Below are positions 5,759 through 13,986 of a DNA stretch of 21,172 bases, piece by piece. Under the pieces are notes generated by a model that saw nothing but the letters and a program-made list of their open reading frames with translations, was not told the DNA's origin and ran no database searches. The stretch is taken from contig JBCBVV010000075.1 in NCBI GenBank assembly GCA_039817415.1, forward strand, positions 1 to 21,172, in the 5' to 3' direction. Within the stretch, counting starts at the first letter, position 1. Every line of letters begins with the position of its first letter. Origin of the DNA: JALEFZ01 sp039817415. Its GTDB lineage: Bacteria > Bacteroidota > Bacteroidia > J057. A program made the position numbers and the translations under genes.

Positions 5759-7765
5759 TTACTTTATCACGATTTCAACCCTTCTATTTTTCATTCTACC
5801 TCTGAAAGATTCATTAGATGCCTTCGGAATATTTTCTCCGTAGTAGACGATTTGTATTCTATTGGGGTTAATTCCTCTGGCAACCATGTAGCGTTTGATC
5901 GAGAGCGCTCGATTTTCGCTCAATACCATATTGTATGAGGCAGAACCTTCATAGTCTGTATGGCCCGCTAGCTGTACACTCATGTCTGGATTGACACTCA
6001 AATAACCTATACATTCTCCCAACATTTGAAAATATTCAGGTCGGATAATGGCCTTATCAGTATCGAACTCAACTGGACCAAAAAGGCTTATGGCTTTTAC
6101 GGCTTGGTTACTTCCCCCTGGGTGAATACCATTATTGGGGCAGCCTTGATTTTCAGCTGACCCTTTTCTCATGGGACAGGCATCCCTTAAGTCCTGAATT
6201 CCATCTCCATCGGTATCGGGGCAACCTTGGAATTTTGCAATGCCCGGAATGTAGGGACACTTGTCGAAGGTATTTTTGATCCCATCGCCATCTGCATCTT
6301 GGATATCCTCAGGGCAACCTATAAACTCTGCAGTGCCAAACACATAGGGACAGTTGTCATCGAAATCAGAGATTCCATCTCCGTCAGAATCTGGACATCC
6401 TTTCAAGAACGGCACTCCGGCAACACTTGGGCACTGATCAATTTTATCAGGTGTACCATCTCCATCGGCATCTATATCTGATAGGGGGCAACCTTGCCTG
6501 ACTTTTGGACCATATTGGTCAGGACATTTGTCTTGCTTATTAGGAATACCGTCTCCATCAGTGTCTGGGCATCCTCTGAATATGACGAGACCTGGGATCA
6601 GTGGACAGTCATCATGCTGATCAAGAATTCCATCCTGATCCATATCCCCATTTGTGGGAACAACCTTTTGAACAGTTGGACAGCCTTGATTGTCCTTTGG
6701 GCCCCATACATCTGGGCAGCTATCCAAATTATCTACAATTCCGTCTTGATCTCGGTCGGAAGGCCCATTCACTACTTTCCTGGGCTTACTAATCTGGGTT
6801 TTCTTGTTTCCAAAATAGTACTGTAGGCCTAACTCGATTGCCCCATTACCTTGATTTGCTGCTTGCAATTCAAACTGGGTAAAATCAAAGCTCAAGCCTA
6901 TTTCAATGTTATCTCTTCTCACATTTAGGTAGGGAATTAGTGCTTTGCCAACCCGATACCTTAACCCCACTTCCCCGGTCAGTTGGTTATTGAGTGGTTT
7001 TTGTAGGCCACCTCCCAAAAGATATTCCCAATGGTCTCCTTGCCTTTGAATCAAAACATCTGGCATGATGTTCCAATTACCATTCTGATTGAGAACAGAA
7101 CTCAAAGATAGAACATACTTATATGGCAATTGAGTGGCAGGGTTTTCAAAGTCATTTTCGAAGGAAAGACTAGGTCGAGTCAGATGGAAAATGGAGAAAT
7201 CTGCCTGAAAGGCTGAAATTTGGCTATTTGGTCTCCCATAGTAAAAATAAGAGAGTCCAGCTGCTACGTCTGCAACCATGAGATTTGTTAAGGGAAATAT
7301 CTCATTGGAAGCCATATTAGGGTCAAAGCCTGTTAGAGGATTGTATTGACTGTTGAAGGTGAGCCTACCTGGATCAAATGAAACTTGAAACAGTCCAGTT
7401 TGAAGACCCACTGACATTCCATGGTTGTCAAAACTCTTTCTATAATTGGCTCCAAAGTATACATTGGAATGCCTCAATCCCCCATCGTCTGTACCATTTT
7501 GCCAATATCCAGCCTTTAAGCCAAAACCATTAAAGTTCTTATTAAAGGCTGCAGCTCTAGTTTTGTAAGGTGCCTGAACACTTGTCCATTGGTCCCTGTA
7601 AGCCAGCGAAACAGAGGCTATTTGATTCTCTGGGGACCATCCGCTGACGCTGTAATAGCTTCTTGATAGCCTTGAAAGAGAAAAATGTGGATCTTGAGCA
7701 TAGGTGCTCAGGATCATAAAGCTGAACAACAAAAAGAGTCCTGTATGTTTCGAATATTGGTTCAT
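5759..7765 (-). CDS. PorP/SprF-family T9SS protein fused to TSP3 repeats and an OmpA domain
   Basis: A 668-residue outer-membrane protein. It has a signal peptide at residues 1-23 (ending STYAQ) and a PorP/SprF-like beta-barrel at about 24-320, with the family-type start QDPHFSLS and the YRDQW motif. Seven thrombospondin type 3 calcium-binding repeats (D-x-D-x-D-G and CP...GCP units) follow at about 334-555. A C-terminal OmpA peptidoglycan-binding domain (about 563-668) carries LAGHTDYEGSASYN and SENRALSIKRYM. PorP/SprF proteins work with type IX secretion, and SprF is needed for export of SprB, a type B cargo. This gene overlaps the preceding T9SS cargo gene by ATGA, so the two probably form a dedicated cargo and outer-membrane partner pair. 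The fused OmpA domain would tie the barrel to peptidoglycan. It is the last gene of the operon and is followed by the hairpin. Confidence 0.9.
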   Translation of the reverse strand: MNQYSKHTGLFLLFSFMILSTYAQDPHFSLSRLSRSYYSVSGWSPENQIASVSLAYRDQWTSVQAPYKTRAAAFNKNFNGFGLKAGYWQNGTDDGGLRHSNVYFGANYRKSFDNHGMSVGLQTGLFQVSFDPGRLTFNSQYNPLTGFDPNMASNEIFPLTNLMVADVAAGLSYFYYGRPNSQISAFQADFSIFHLTRPSLSFENDFENPATQLPYKYVLSLSSVLNQNGNWNIMPDVLIQRQGDHWEYLLGGGLQKPLNNQLTGEVGLRYRVGKALIPYLNVRRDNIEIGLSFDFTQFELQAANQGNGAIELGLQYYFGNKKTQISKPRKVVNGPSDRDQDGIVDNLDSCPDVWGPKDNQGCPTVQKVVPTNGDMDQDGILDQHDDCPLIPGLVIFRGCPDTDGDGIPNKQDKCPDQYGPKVRQGCPLSDIDADGDGTPDKIDQCPSVAGVPFLKGCPDSDGDGISDFDDNCPYVFGTAEFIGCPEDIQDADGDGIKNTFDKCPYIPGIAKFQGCPDTDGDGIQDLRDACPMRKGSAENQGCPNNGIHPGGSNQAVKAISLFGPVEFDTDKAIIRPEYFQMLGECIGYLSVNPDMSVQLAGHTDYEGSASYNMVLSENRALSIKRYMVARGINPNRIQIVYYGENIPKASNESFRGRMKNRRVEIVIK

Positions 7766-9684
7766 CTCAATACTGTTATGTGACCGGTAAGATTGAAGGA
7801 TCTCCCATCAGTAAGGAAAATTTCAGCTAGATAGGCATAGGTATCAGTCGTGACAGGCTTCCCCATAAACTGGCCATTCCATCCATTTTCAATGGAAGTT
7901 GTTTGGAAGAGGATATTTCCCCATTCGTCAAAAACTCTGAAATTCAGGTTGATGATGTCCTTACCTCTTACATAAAGGATGTCGTTTAGCCCATCTCCAT
8001 TGGGTGTGAAGGCAGATGGGATAAAAATTTCTCCTTGGTCATCTGGTGAATTTCCATTGTCCGGCGGGGTTTGATTTCCTCCGTTTCCAGAATCGGTTGT
8101 GTCATTTTGTATTGAGTAAAGAATGAAGTTATCTTGGGTTAGTTTATCTGAACAAGATCCTCCTTCCACGATTAATTGGACGGTGAAAACTCCTTCTGTT
8201 AGATATGTATGGGTTGGACTTTTTTCGAAGGAAATATTGTTTGAGCCTGAAGAAGGATCACCAAAATCCCAATACCAACTGCTTATGGTTTCTGTCGTCG
8301 CATCAAAGGAGACTTCTAGGCCATCTGGATTGGTAAGCCGGCTAGAATCTACTACTACAAAGCTGGCCTCGGGTTGCTCGAATACGAACAGGATAAAATC
8401 TCCTGATGAAATTTTTCCTCCATTCCCTAAATAAGCCTCTACCGTCATTGTTTTGGGACCTGATTCATCAAAGAGATGAGAAAACTCTGGACTCGAACCA
8501 GTTTGTTGGAGTTGCCCATCTACAAAGAAATCGTACCTGACGTATATAGCTGGTTCTGCCATAAAATCAACTTCAGTGCCTACACAAATGCTATCTCGAT
8601 TCCCATAATTTTGGGCCCTTAATCCTATGATGCCAAGTGGGCTAAGTTTCCGAATTAGATTATTATAGGCATCCCCGATATAAATCTCCCCTGAGTAGTG
8701 ATTCATGCAGAGTGCTGTGGCTCCATTAAAGGAGGCTTCTACACCGATACCATCTGTTGCCCCCATTCTTCCAGCTTCTCCAACATATGTACTTACAAAG
8801 CCTCCAGGACTGATGAGTCGAATCACATGATTGTCACCATCCATAACGTATATGTTCCCGCCAGGATCACTCACTACATCCCACGGATAGTTGAACTTCG
8901 AAGCGGATGCTGGCCCATCAATACTTCCTAATTGGCCTGTACCTGCAACAGTTGTTACTTCACCGTCGGGAGTCACTTTTCTGATGAGATGATTCCATTC
9001 ATCAGCAACTATGATGTTTCCATCATGGTCTAACTCAATACCATAGGGTCTGTGAAAAGTGGCTTGAGCACCAGTACCATCTGTAGAACCGGTAGTAAAG
9101 GGGACGCCCGCAATTGTGCTAACATTCCCATCGGGAGTGATTGACCGAATGGTATGTCCTAAGTGGTCAGCAACATATATTATCCCAGCGGAGTTGATCG
9201 TAATCCCTGTGGGGTTGGCAAACCTTGCGTCGGAGGCCGAACCATTTCGCACACCGTATGTGCCTGTACCTGCATAGGTTGTAACATTTCCTGCTGTATC
9301 AACCTTTCGAATCAGATTATTTCGAGTATCGGCGATGTATAAATTGCCAATAGGATCTGCACATAAGCCCCAGGGTTCATGGAAAGTCGCATTAGGTCCT
9401 ATTCCATCATCAGTACCTATCTGTCCGGTTCCAGCGATGGTATTCACCAAACCATCAGGAGTCAATCGGCGGATTTTATGGTTCCAGCGATCCGCAATAT
9501 ATACTACCCCTTGACTGTCAATAGCAATTCCGTGGGGATTGTTAAACAATGCATCTTCTAGTGCGTCCCCATCTGTCTCACCTTCAATTTCAGGAGACCC
9601 AGCTACGGTTGTAACCACTTGAGCTGTAGAATGACAGATGGAAAAAGTAGCAAGTGCTATAAATGTGAATATAATTTTTCTCAT
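7762..9684 (-). CDS. Secreted NHL beta-propeller/PKD protein with type B T9SS sorting domain
   Basis: A 640-residue cell-surface or secreted protein. It has a signal peptide at 1-21 (ending CHSTAQ). Six NHL-type repeats (about 24-355) each carry a version of GIAIDSQGVVYIADRWNHKI followed by a TIAGTG.G..DG segment, predicting a six-bladed propeller. A PKD domain (about 440-525) contains WYWDFGDPSSGS. An Asn/Gly/Pro-rich linker is followed by a CHU_C/TIGR04131-like sorting domain in the last 90 residues (FIPSAFTPNGDGLNDILYV, then VFDEWGN and ENGWNG). Such domains direct export by type IX secretion, and the downstream PorP/SprF gene is the probable partner. It overlaps the upstream glycosyltransferase and the downstream gene by ATGA, so it is embedded in the polysaccharide operon. 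NHL propellers bind proteins, RNA or glycans in different families. Binding to the polymer made by this operon is inference only. Confidence 0.92.
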   Translation of the reverse strand: MRKIIFTFIALATFSICHSTAQVVTTVAGSPEIEGETDGDALEDALFNNPHGIAIDSQGVVYIADRWNHKIRRLTPDGLVNTIAGTGQIGTDDGIGPNATFHEPWGLCADPIGNLYIADTRNNLIRKVDTAGNVTTYAGTGTYGVRNGSASDARFANPTGITINSAGIIYVADHLGHTIRSITPDGNVSTIAGVPFTTGSTDGTGAQATFHRPYGIELDHDGNIIVADEWNHLIRKVTPDGEVTTVAGTGQLGSIDGPASASKFNYPWDVVSDPGGNIYVMDGDNHVIRLISPGGFVSTYVGEAGRMGATDGIGVEASFNGATALCMNHYSGEIYIGDAYNNLIRKLSPLGIIGLRAQNYGNRDSICVGTEVDFMAEPAIYVRYDFFVDGQLQQTGSSPEFSHLFDESGPKTMTVEAYLGNGGKISSGDFILFVFEQPEASFVVVDSSRLTNPDGLEVSFDATTETISSWYWDFGDPSSGSNNISFEKSPTHTYLTEGVFTVQLIVEGGSCSDKLTQDNFILYSIQNDTTDSGNGGNQTPPDNGNSPDDQGEIFIPSAFTPNGDGLNDILYVRGKDIINLNFRVFDEWGNILFQTTSIENGWNGQFMGKPVTTDTYAYLAEIFLTDGRSFNLTGHITVLR

Positions 9685-10841
9685 GCTTGTAATGCGCTCA
9701 GATTAATCTTATCGACAATGGGCTCACCTAAGCTCTGCAAGATGAGCTCCTCATATTTTCCACAGACCGAATCCCACGTATATTTTTCTTGGGCAATCTT
9801 CTTCATTTGCTTCCCGAGGTAGATAAGATCTTCTTCCTGTAAACTCTCCAAGCTGTGGCCCAAAGAGTCAATATTTTTGAAATAAATTCCCTGATGATTT
9901 GTGCTAAATCTGTTATATGATACATCATAGGTTAAAACAGGCAATCCAAGAAACATGGCTTCTACCAAGGAAGGATTGGTTCCCCCAGCCTTGTGTCCAT
10001 GGATATAAAGGGAAGCTTGAGATCGGATAAGGTTGAGTTGTCTCCGGTCATAAATGGGGTCCAATAAATGGATGTGAGAAAGGTTTTGATAGCGCTCTTT
10101 CAGTTTTCTACCAAAGGTAGAACGCTCCCAATTTCCTATAAAGACCAAGGGGAATCGTTGTTGTTGACTAAAGGATTCAAGTACAATATCCGCTTGGTTC
10201 TCTGGCTCAATCCTGCAAACTTTGACTGCATACTTTTCCTTTAAGAAAGGATAGGTTTTGAAGTCCTCAGCATTCGGAGAGATAGTACCTGTATGATCCC
10301 CACCATAAGGAATATATGCTGCCTGGCTATCATATTCCTCTTCTACATAATAATTTATGGCTTCATTATCAGCAATTATCTCATCAGCAAACTTAACTGA
10401 TATAGCCTCAGCCTGTTTAAGATAGGCTCTAATGGGTCTTGGCCATTTGTCTCGCTTCCATTCAAGTCCATCAATATTTACAAGGATAGGTTTTTGGCTG
10501 AATGCTTTTACCAAAGGAAGAATAGGTGTACCTGAATTCCCAAGGATTAGCAAGGCATCGCAACTTTTGATGGCTTTGAGAATAGATAGAAAATCATAGG
10601 GTATACTTTGCCATCCATTAGCCTTAAGTGGAAGGTAATGTAGTTTGGCTCCATGAAAGCTATCTAGCCTTTCTTTAACTGGATATTTAGGAGCACTACA
10701 AAAGACCTCCCATTGAATGAAGGATGATGAATGGATGATCAGTTGTTGAGCAAGTGTTTCGAAACCACCATAATTGGCTGGGACACCGACTGTCCCAATG
10801 ATCCCTACGCTAATATTTCGCCTCATTTCTTCTAGTTCCAA
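9681..10841 (-). CDS. DUF1972-type glycosyltransferase
   Basis: A 386-residue cytoplasmic glycosyltransferase of GT-B fold. The N-terminal GTVGVPANYGGFETLAQQL (about residues 16-34) is the hallmark of the DUF1972 N-terminal domain found in GT4-like enzymes, several of which are rhamnosyltransferases. The C-terminal domain has GGTNPSLVEAMFLGLPVL (about 284-301), with the conserved second Glu and a Gly where the classical E-x7-E motif has its first Glu, as I recall for this group. It presumably adds one sugar to the lipid-linked repeat unit; donor and acceptor cannot be read from sequence. Start: ATG at 10841; Met6 (10826) is an alternative nearer the first beta strand. The gap to the preceding glycosyltransferase is 21 bp. 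Its stop overlaps the next gene (ATGA), coupling it to the T9SS cargo. Confidence 0.88.
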   Translation of the reverse strand: MELEEMRRNISVGIIGTVGVPANYGGFETLAQQLIIHSSSFIQWEVFCSAPKYPVKERLDSFHGAKLHYLPLKANGWQSIPYDFLSILKAIKSCDALLILGNSGTPILPLVKAFSQKPILVNIDGLEWKRDKWPRPIRAYLKQAEAISVKFADEIIADNEAINYYVEEEYDSQAAYIPYGGDHTGTISPNAEDFKTYPFLKEKYAVKVCRIEPENQADIVLESFSQQQRFPLVFIGNWERSTFGRKLKERYQNLSHIHLLDPIYDRRQLNLIRSQASLYIHGHKAGGTNPSLVEAMFLGLPVLTYDVSYNRFSTNHQGIYFKNIDSLGHSLESLQEEDLIYLGKQMKKIAQEKYTWDSVCGKYEELILQSLGEPIVDKINLSALQA

Positions 10842-10862
10842 TTGATTTGAAATGAAATTAGT

Positions 10863-12011
10863 TTATTGTCTGTATATTTTGTAATCAAAAAATAATATTT
10901 GATTACAAATGTTTTTATTGAAATTGATATGACTATAGCATGCTGATTTTTCCACAGCTGCACGACTCTGTTTTTCATACAAAGCTTCGTCTCCGAGGAG
11001 TTTATCAATTTGCTTTCCTATACCGGAGAGGTTTGTGGAGGGAAAATGATAGCCCTCGACGCCATGCTCAATGATTTCAGAGGGACCCCCAACTGGAGGG
11101 ACAATACATGGTAATCCATGTGATAAACCTTCCAATACGGTCATTCCAAAGGACTCTGGGAGGAGATAAGGATGAGAAAGGTTGAGTAAAACTTTACTTT
11201 TCCTATAAAAGCTATGAACGTTTGACTGTGCAGGAAGGATGGTTAGGTTATGAGGTATGCCTATTTGCCCCAACAATGTATCAATAGCCTCTTGAGTACT
11301 CCCAATGATCAGTAGGAAAGAGTGATGCTGTAATATGCTTGCTAATTGGATAAATTCAAACAAGCCTTTTTCCTTCTTTAAGGAACTAATCATGAGGACA
11401 TCATAGGTTTTGGAGACTCCTTGGGCATTGTTTTTCTCTTCAGGTAGAGGAATACTATTGGAGACTACAACACGGTCTATATGGGATACCTTTTCATATT
11501 GTCCTTTGAGGTATTGAGATACAAAAACTGCCTTGTCAGCAGAAAACCTAAACATGAATTTCAAGATGCTATCTAAAGCAGGATCTCCCACATGCGTTTC
11601 ATGCATATGATAGATAACTTTTTTCCCCATTAACTTGGCAGCTAAAGCAGCCGATCCAGGTAATAGGGTATTGATATAGACAATGTCAATTCGCCTCGAT
11701 AAAAAGATTACTTTCCAAAAAATCTGCCATTGGGCGATAAAAAAGTTCCAAAGTCTAAGCCAACGGTTGGCATGCCATTTATAGGAAAGGTGATGGTACG
11801 TCAGCTTTAGGCCATCCAAAAATCCTGGCCCATTTGAGGTAATTAGTTCGATTTCAGCCCCTACCTCATTAAGGGCTAATAATGCATTTGCAAATACTTT
11901 TGGACTTCCACTAAAATTGTTGAGTAAATGAACAGCTAGGATATTGACGCGTTCAATTTGTCTTTTCACTGATAAGTATATGGTTACAGGTGGATACCTT
12001 ATGATCGGCAA
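10863..12011 (-). CDS. GT4 family glycosyltransferase
   Basis: A 382-residue GT-B glycosyltransferase. The N-terminal acceptor domain begins VNILAVHLLNNFSGSPKVF with the Gly/Ser-rich loop seen in GT4 enzymes, and has YHMHETHVGDP mid-domain. The C-terminal donor domain has ESFGMTVLEGLSHGLPCIVP, a complete E-x7-E motif, followed by GGPSEIIEHG. It probably transfers one sugar of the repeat unit at the inner membrane; specificity is unknown. The ATG at 12011 overlaps the previous gene by 59 bp and adds about 20 residues before the first conserved strand. A GTG at 11969 (overlap 17 bp, starting VKRQIERVN) is an equally reasonable start and would give a more usual N terminus. The ending YKIYRQ is 21 bp from the next start. 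Confidence 0.88.
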   Translation of the reverse strand: MPIIRYPPVTIYLSVKRQIERVNILAVHLLNNFSGSPKVFANALLALNEVGAEIELITSNGPGFLDGLKLTYHHLSYKWHANRWLRLWNFFIAQWQIFWKVIFLSRRIDIVYINTLLPGSAALAAKLMGKKVIYHMHETHVGDPALDSILKFMFRFSADKAVFVSQYLKGQYEKVSHIDRVVVSNSIPLPEEKNNAQGVSKTYDVLMISSLKKEKGLFEFIQLASILQHHSFLLIIGSTQEAIDTLLGQIGIPHNLTILPAQSNVHSFYRKSKVLLNLSHPYLLPESFGMTVLEGLSHGLPCIVPPVGGPSEIIEHGVEGYHFPSTNLSGIGKQIDKLLGDEALYEKQSRAAVEKSACYSHINFNKNICNQILFFDYKIYRQ

Positions 12012-13260
12012 GGATATCTTCTACAATCTCATGAAGAATCTCACCCTTTTTGTTCCACTCTAAATGTTGGTCAAATCTGTTTTTTGCCCTGATTCCTAGG
12101 GAAGTACGTAGAGAAGGACGTGAATAGAGATCAAACAAGGCTTGAGCAAATCTCGTGATACTCGTGTTCCATGTATCATAAGGAATACGAATGCCATTTG
12201 CTTTTCCGAGTAGCTCTCCCGGCCCAGAATTATTCCAGCAAAGAATAGGTAATTTAGCGGCCATGGCTTCAGCCATTACCATACCTGCTCCTTCGAACGA
12301 GGGGAAAAAGAAAACATCAGCATGCTGATAGTGTCGAATGACTTCTTCATAGGGTAGCCAATCATGTATCCTTATCATGTGGCTTAAGCCCAATTCTTTG
12401 ATTAGTTTTTCTAATTTGTCACGTAATGGACCTTTACCAATTAAGCTAACCTCAATGGTAGTATGCTCTGTGGCAGGAATTAGTTTCTTAAAAGCAGAAA
12501 TTGAGTGAATGAGAACCTCAAAACCTTTGAGTTCAACAAACCTGCCAACACTTAGGATACGAAACGTGTTTTTAGGTCTTACAGGTAACTGAGTCTCTTC
12601 TTTGTAGCCGCCAAAGCCAACGGAGGGAAAAATTCTGTAATTTTTTCCTTCAAAACTGAGTTGCTTAGCTACATCTGAGTTCATTGGAAGGATGTAATCT
12701 GCATGCTTGAGGGTTTGGGCAAGGGTATTACTGTACTTCCAAAAGTATGTTTTGACACAACTCTTGATCCATTCTGCCAAGCGATTCTTCCAAGAAGGGG
12801 GTATGCCAAGCGTTTTATAAGGAATAGGAGGATGATGGCCAATAGGGCCCCATATAAAAGGCTTACCCAATTTCCAGAGAAAGCTAGGTGTCCAATCGTT
12901 GTGAAAGTTCAGATTATAAACAAGGGAGAAGGACCATTTTTGGCGCTTAATAAAAGGCACTATTTTTCTTTGCCACAGGTAGTAATATACCAGCGATAGC
13001 ATCTCGCCCTTTTTCCAAAATCTCTGTTCTGGAGGAAGGTCAAACCCTACCACTTTCAAATGGTCATATTCTGGTTGGGGATTCAGTTCAATATAGTCTA
13101 GGACATGGGGAACATTATTTTCCCTGGTAAGCAGAATGACATTATACCAACGTAGGAGTTGACGAGTGAAATTCCATCCCATGCCGTTTTCCGAGCCCTT
13201 GAAGGGATTTACGGCATAAGCTGTTACAAGAATTGTTATTCTGTTGATAGGTTCAGCCAT
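11953..13260 (-). CDS. GT4 family glycosyltransferase
   Basis: A 435-residue GT-B glycosyltransferase. The N-terminal motif AVNPFKGSENGMGWNFTRQL (about residues 15-34) is typical of a GT4 subgroup that carries a GSE-GMGW loop. The middle region has HHPPIPYKTLG. The donor-binding domain has RILSVGRFVELKGFEVLI and the E-x7-E motif in EGAGMVMAEAMAAKLPIL. It likely adds a sugar to the undecaprenyl-linked repeat unit; the sugar cannot be assigned. Its start overlaps the acyltransferase stop by 8 bp, and its end runs under the start of the next glycosyltransferase. Length and motifs look complete, with no sign of decay. Confidence 0.9.
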   Translation of the reverse strand: MAEPINRITILVTAYAVNPFKGSENGMGWNFTRQLLRWYNVILLTRENNVPHVLDYIELNPQPEYDHLKVVGFDLPPEQRFWKKGEMLSLVYYYLWQRKIVPFIKRQKWSFSLVYNLNFHNDWTPSFLWKLGKPFIWGPIGHHPPIPYKTLGIPPSWKNRLAEWIKSCVKTYFWKYSNTLAQTLKHADYILPMNSDVAKQLSFEGKNYRIFPSVGFGGYKEETQLPVRPKNTFRILSVGRFVELKGFEVLIHSISAFKKLIPATEHTTIEVSLIGKGPLRDKLEKLIKELGLSHMIRIHDWLPYEEVIRHYQHADVFFFPSFEGAGMVMAEAMAAKLPILCWNNSGPGELLGKANGIRIPYDTWNTSITRFAQALFDLYSRPSLRTSLGIRAKNRFDQHLEWNKKGEILHEIVEDILADHKVSTCNHILISEKTN

Positions 13261-13984
13261 TAATTTTCTCCATTAATTGATCAGATACATTTTCTTTCAA
13301 CCGAGTGCCAAGGAGCCTGGCTGGTACACCACCGATAATGCTAAAAGGAGGAAAGGGTTTCGTGACAACAGCTCCTGCGGCGACGACTGATCCTTTTCCA
13401 ATTTCTACCCCATCTAGGATAGTAACTTTTGCCCCAATCCAACAATCAGGACCAATTATAATCCCCTTTCTTGTATGCCCCTGCAACCTGATAGATAAGT
13501 TTAATTCTTCAAATCTATGGTTTTCAGGATGGCAACTTAGGTAGGGACCAATGATACAATCTTTCCCAATCTCAAGTCCACCTGCTCCCCCTAAATGAGC
13601 AAAGTCTCCTATTCCTACTCTGCTCCCAATTTTGATCCCTACTCCGGGTTCATTTAAGGAGTAGGAAACAAACAATTTAGAGTAAGAACCGATGGTTACA
13701 TGACTTCCAAGTTGAAAGCCTTTTTTGCCCCAGGCGGATATATCGACATTTTTGCCAATTTGGACCCATTCGCCCCAAGATGCATAGCTAAGGTGTTTGA
13801 AAGAGACACCCTTTGCGATTAGAATTTTTCTTGGTTTTTTACCTCTAAAAAGCATCAGAGACCCTCTAACTAGCTCAATGGCCTTCCTGAGGAAAATGCG
13901 AAGAAGAACCCCAATCCTAATGGAAGGATCAAGTGTGAAAGAGGGATTTTTCTGCCGTATTATACTTGTAATGACCTTTCTCAT
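13253..13984 (-). CDS. Hexapeptide-repeat (left-handed beta-helix) acyltransferase
   Basis: A 243-residue acyltransferase-like protein, probably O-acetylating a sugar of the polymer. After a basic N-terminal segment of about 70 residues come imperfect hexapeptide turns of the [LIV]-G-x4 type: VQIGKNVDI, LGSHVTIGSYSKL, IGSRVGIGDFAHL and IGKDCIIGPYLSC. A loop with HPENHRFEE probably supplies the catalytic histidine, as in WcaF/Maa-type enzymes. More turns follow (IIIGPDCWIGAKVTILDGVE, KGSVVAAGAVVTK), then the usual closing motif IIGGVPARLLG. It starts 2 bp after the preceding gene and overlaps the next by 8 bp. The N terminus is longer than in the smallest family members and may be an amphipathic anchor. 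Confidence 0.88.
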   Translation of the reverse strand: MRKVITSIIRQKNPSFTLDPSIRIGVLLRIFLRKAIELVRGSLMLFRGKKPRKILIAKGVSFKHLSYASWGEWVQIGKNVDISAWGKKGFQLGSHVTIGSYSKLFVSYSLNEPGVGIKIGSRVGIGDFAHLGGAGGLEIGKDCIIGPYLSCHPENHRFEELNLSIRLQGHTRKGIIIGPDCWIGAKVTILDGVEIGKGSVVAAGAVVTKPFPPFSIIGGVPARLLGTRLKENVSDQLMEKING

Positions 13985-13986
13985 TT

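Noticed and set aside
6227..6826. Series of plus-strand ORFs with repeated motifs, and DNA-level repetition
   Set aside because: These are shadows of the seven TSP3 repeats in the PorP/SprF-OmpA gene. The repeat pattern is protein-driven, with diverged units, not a CRISPR or a DNA satellite.
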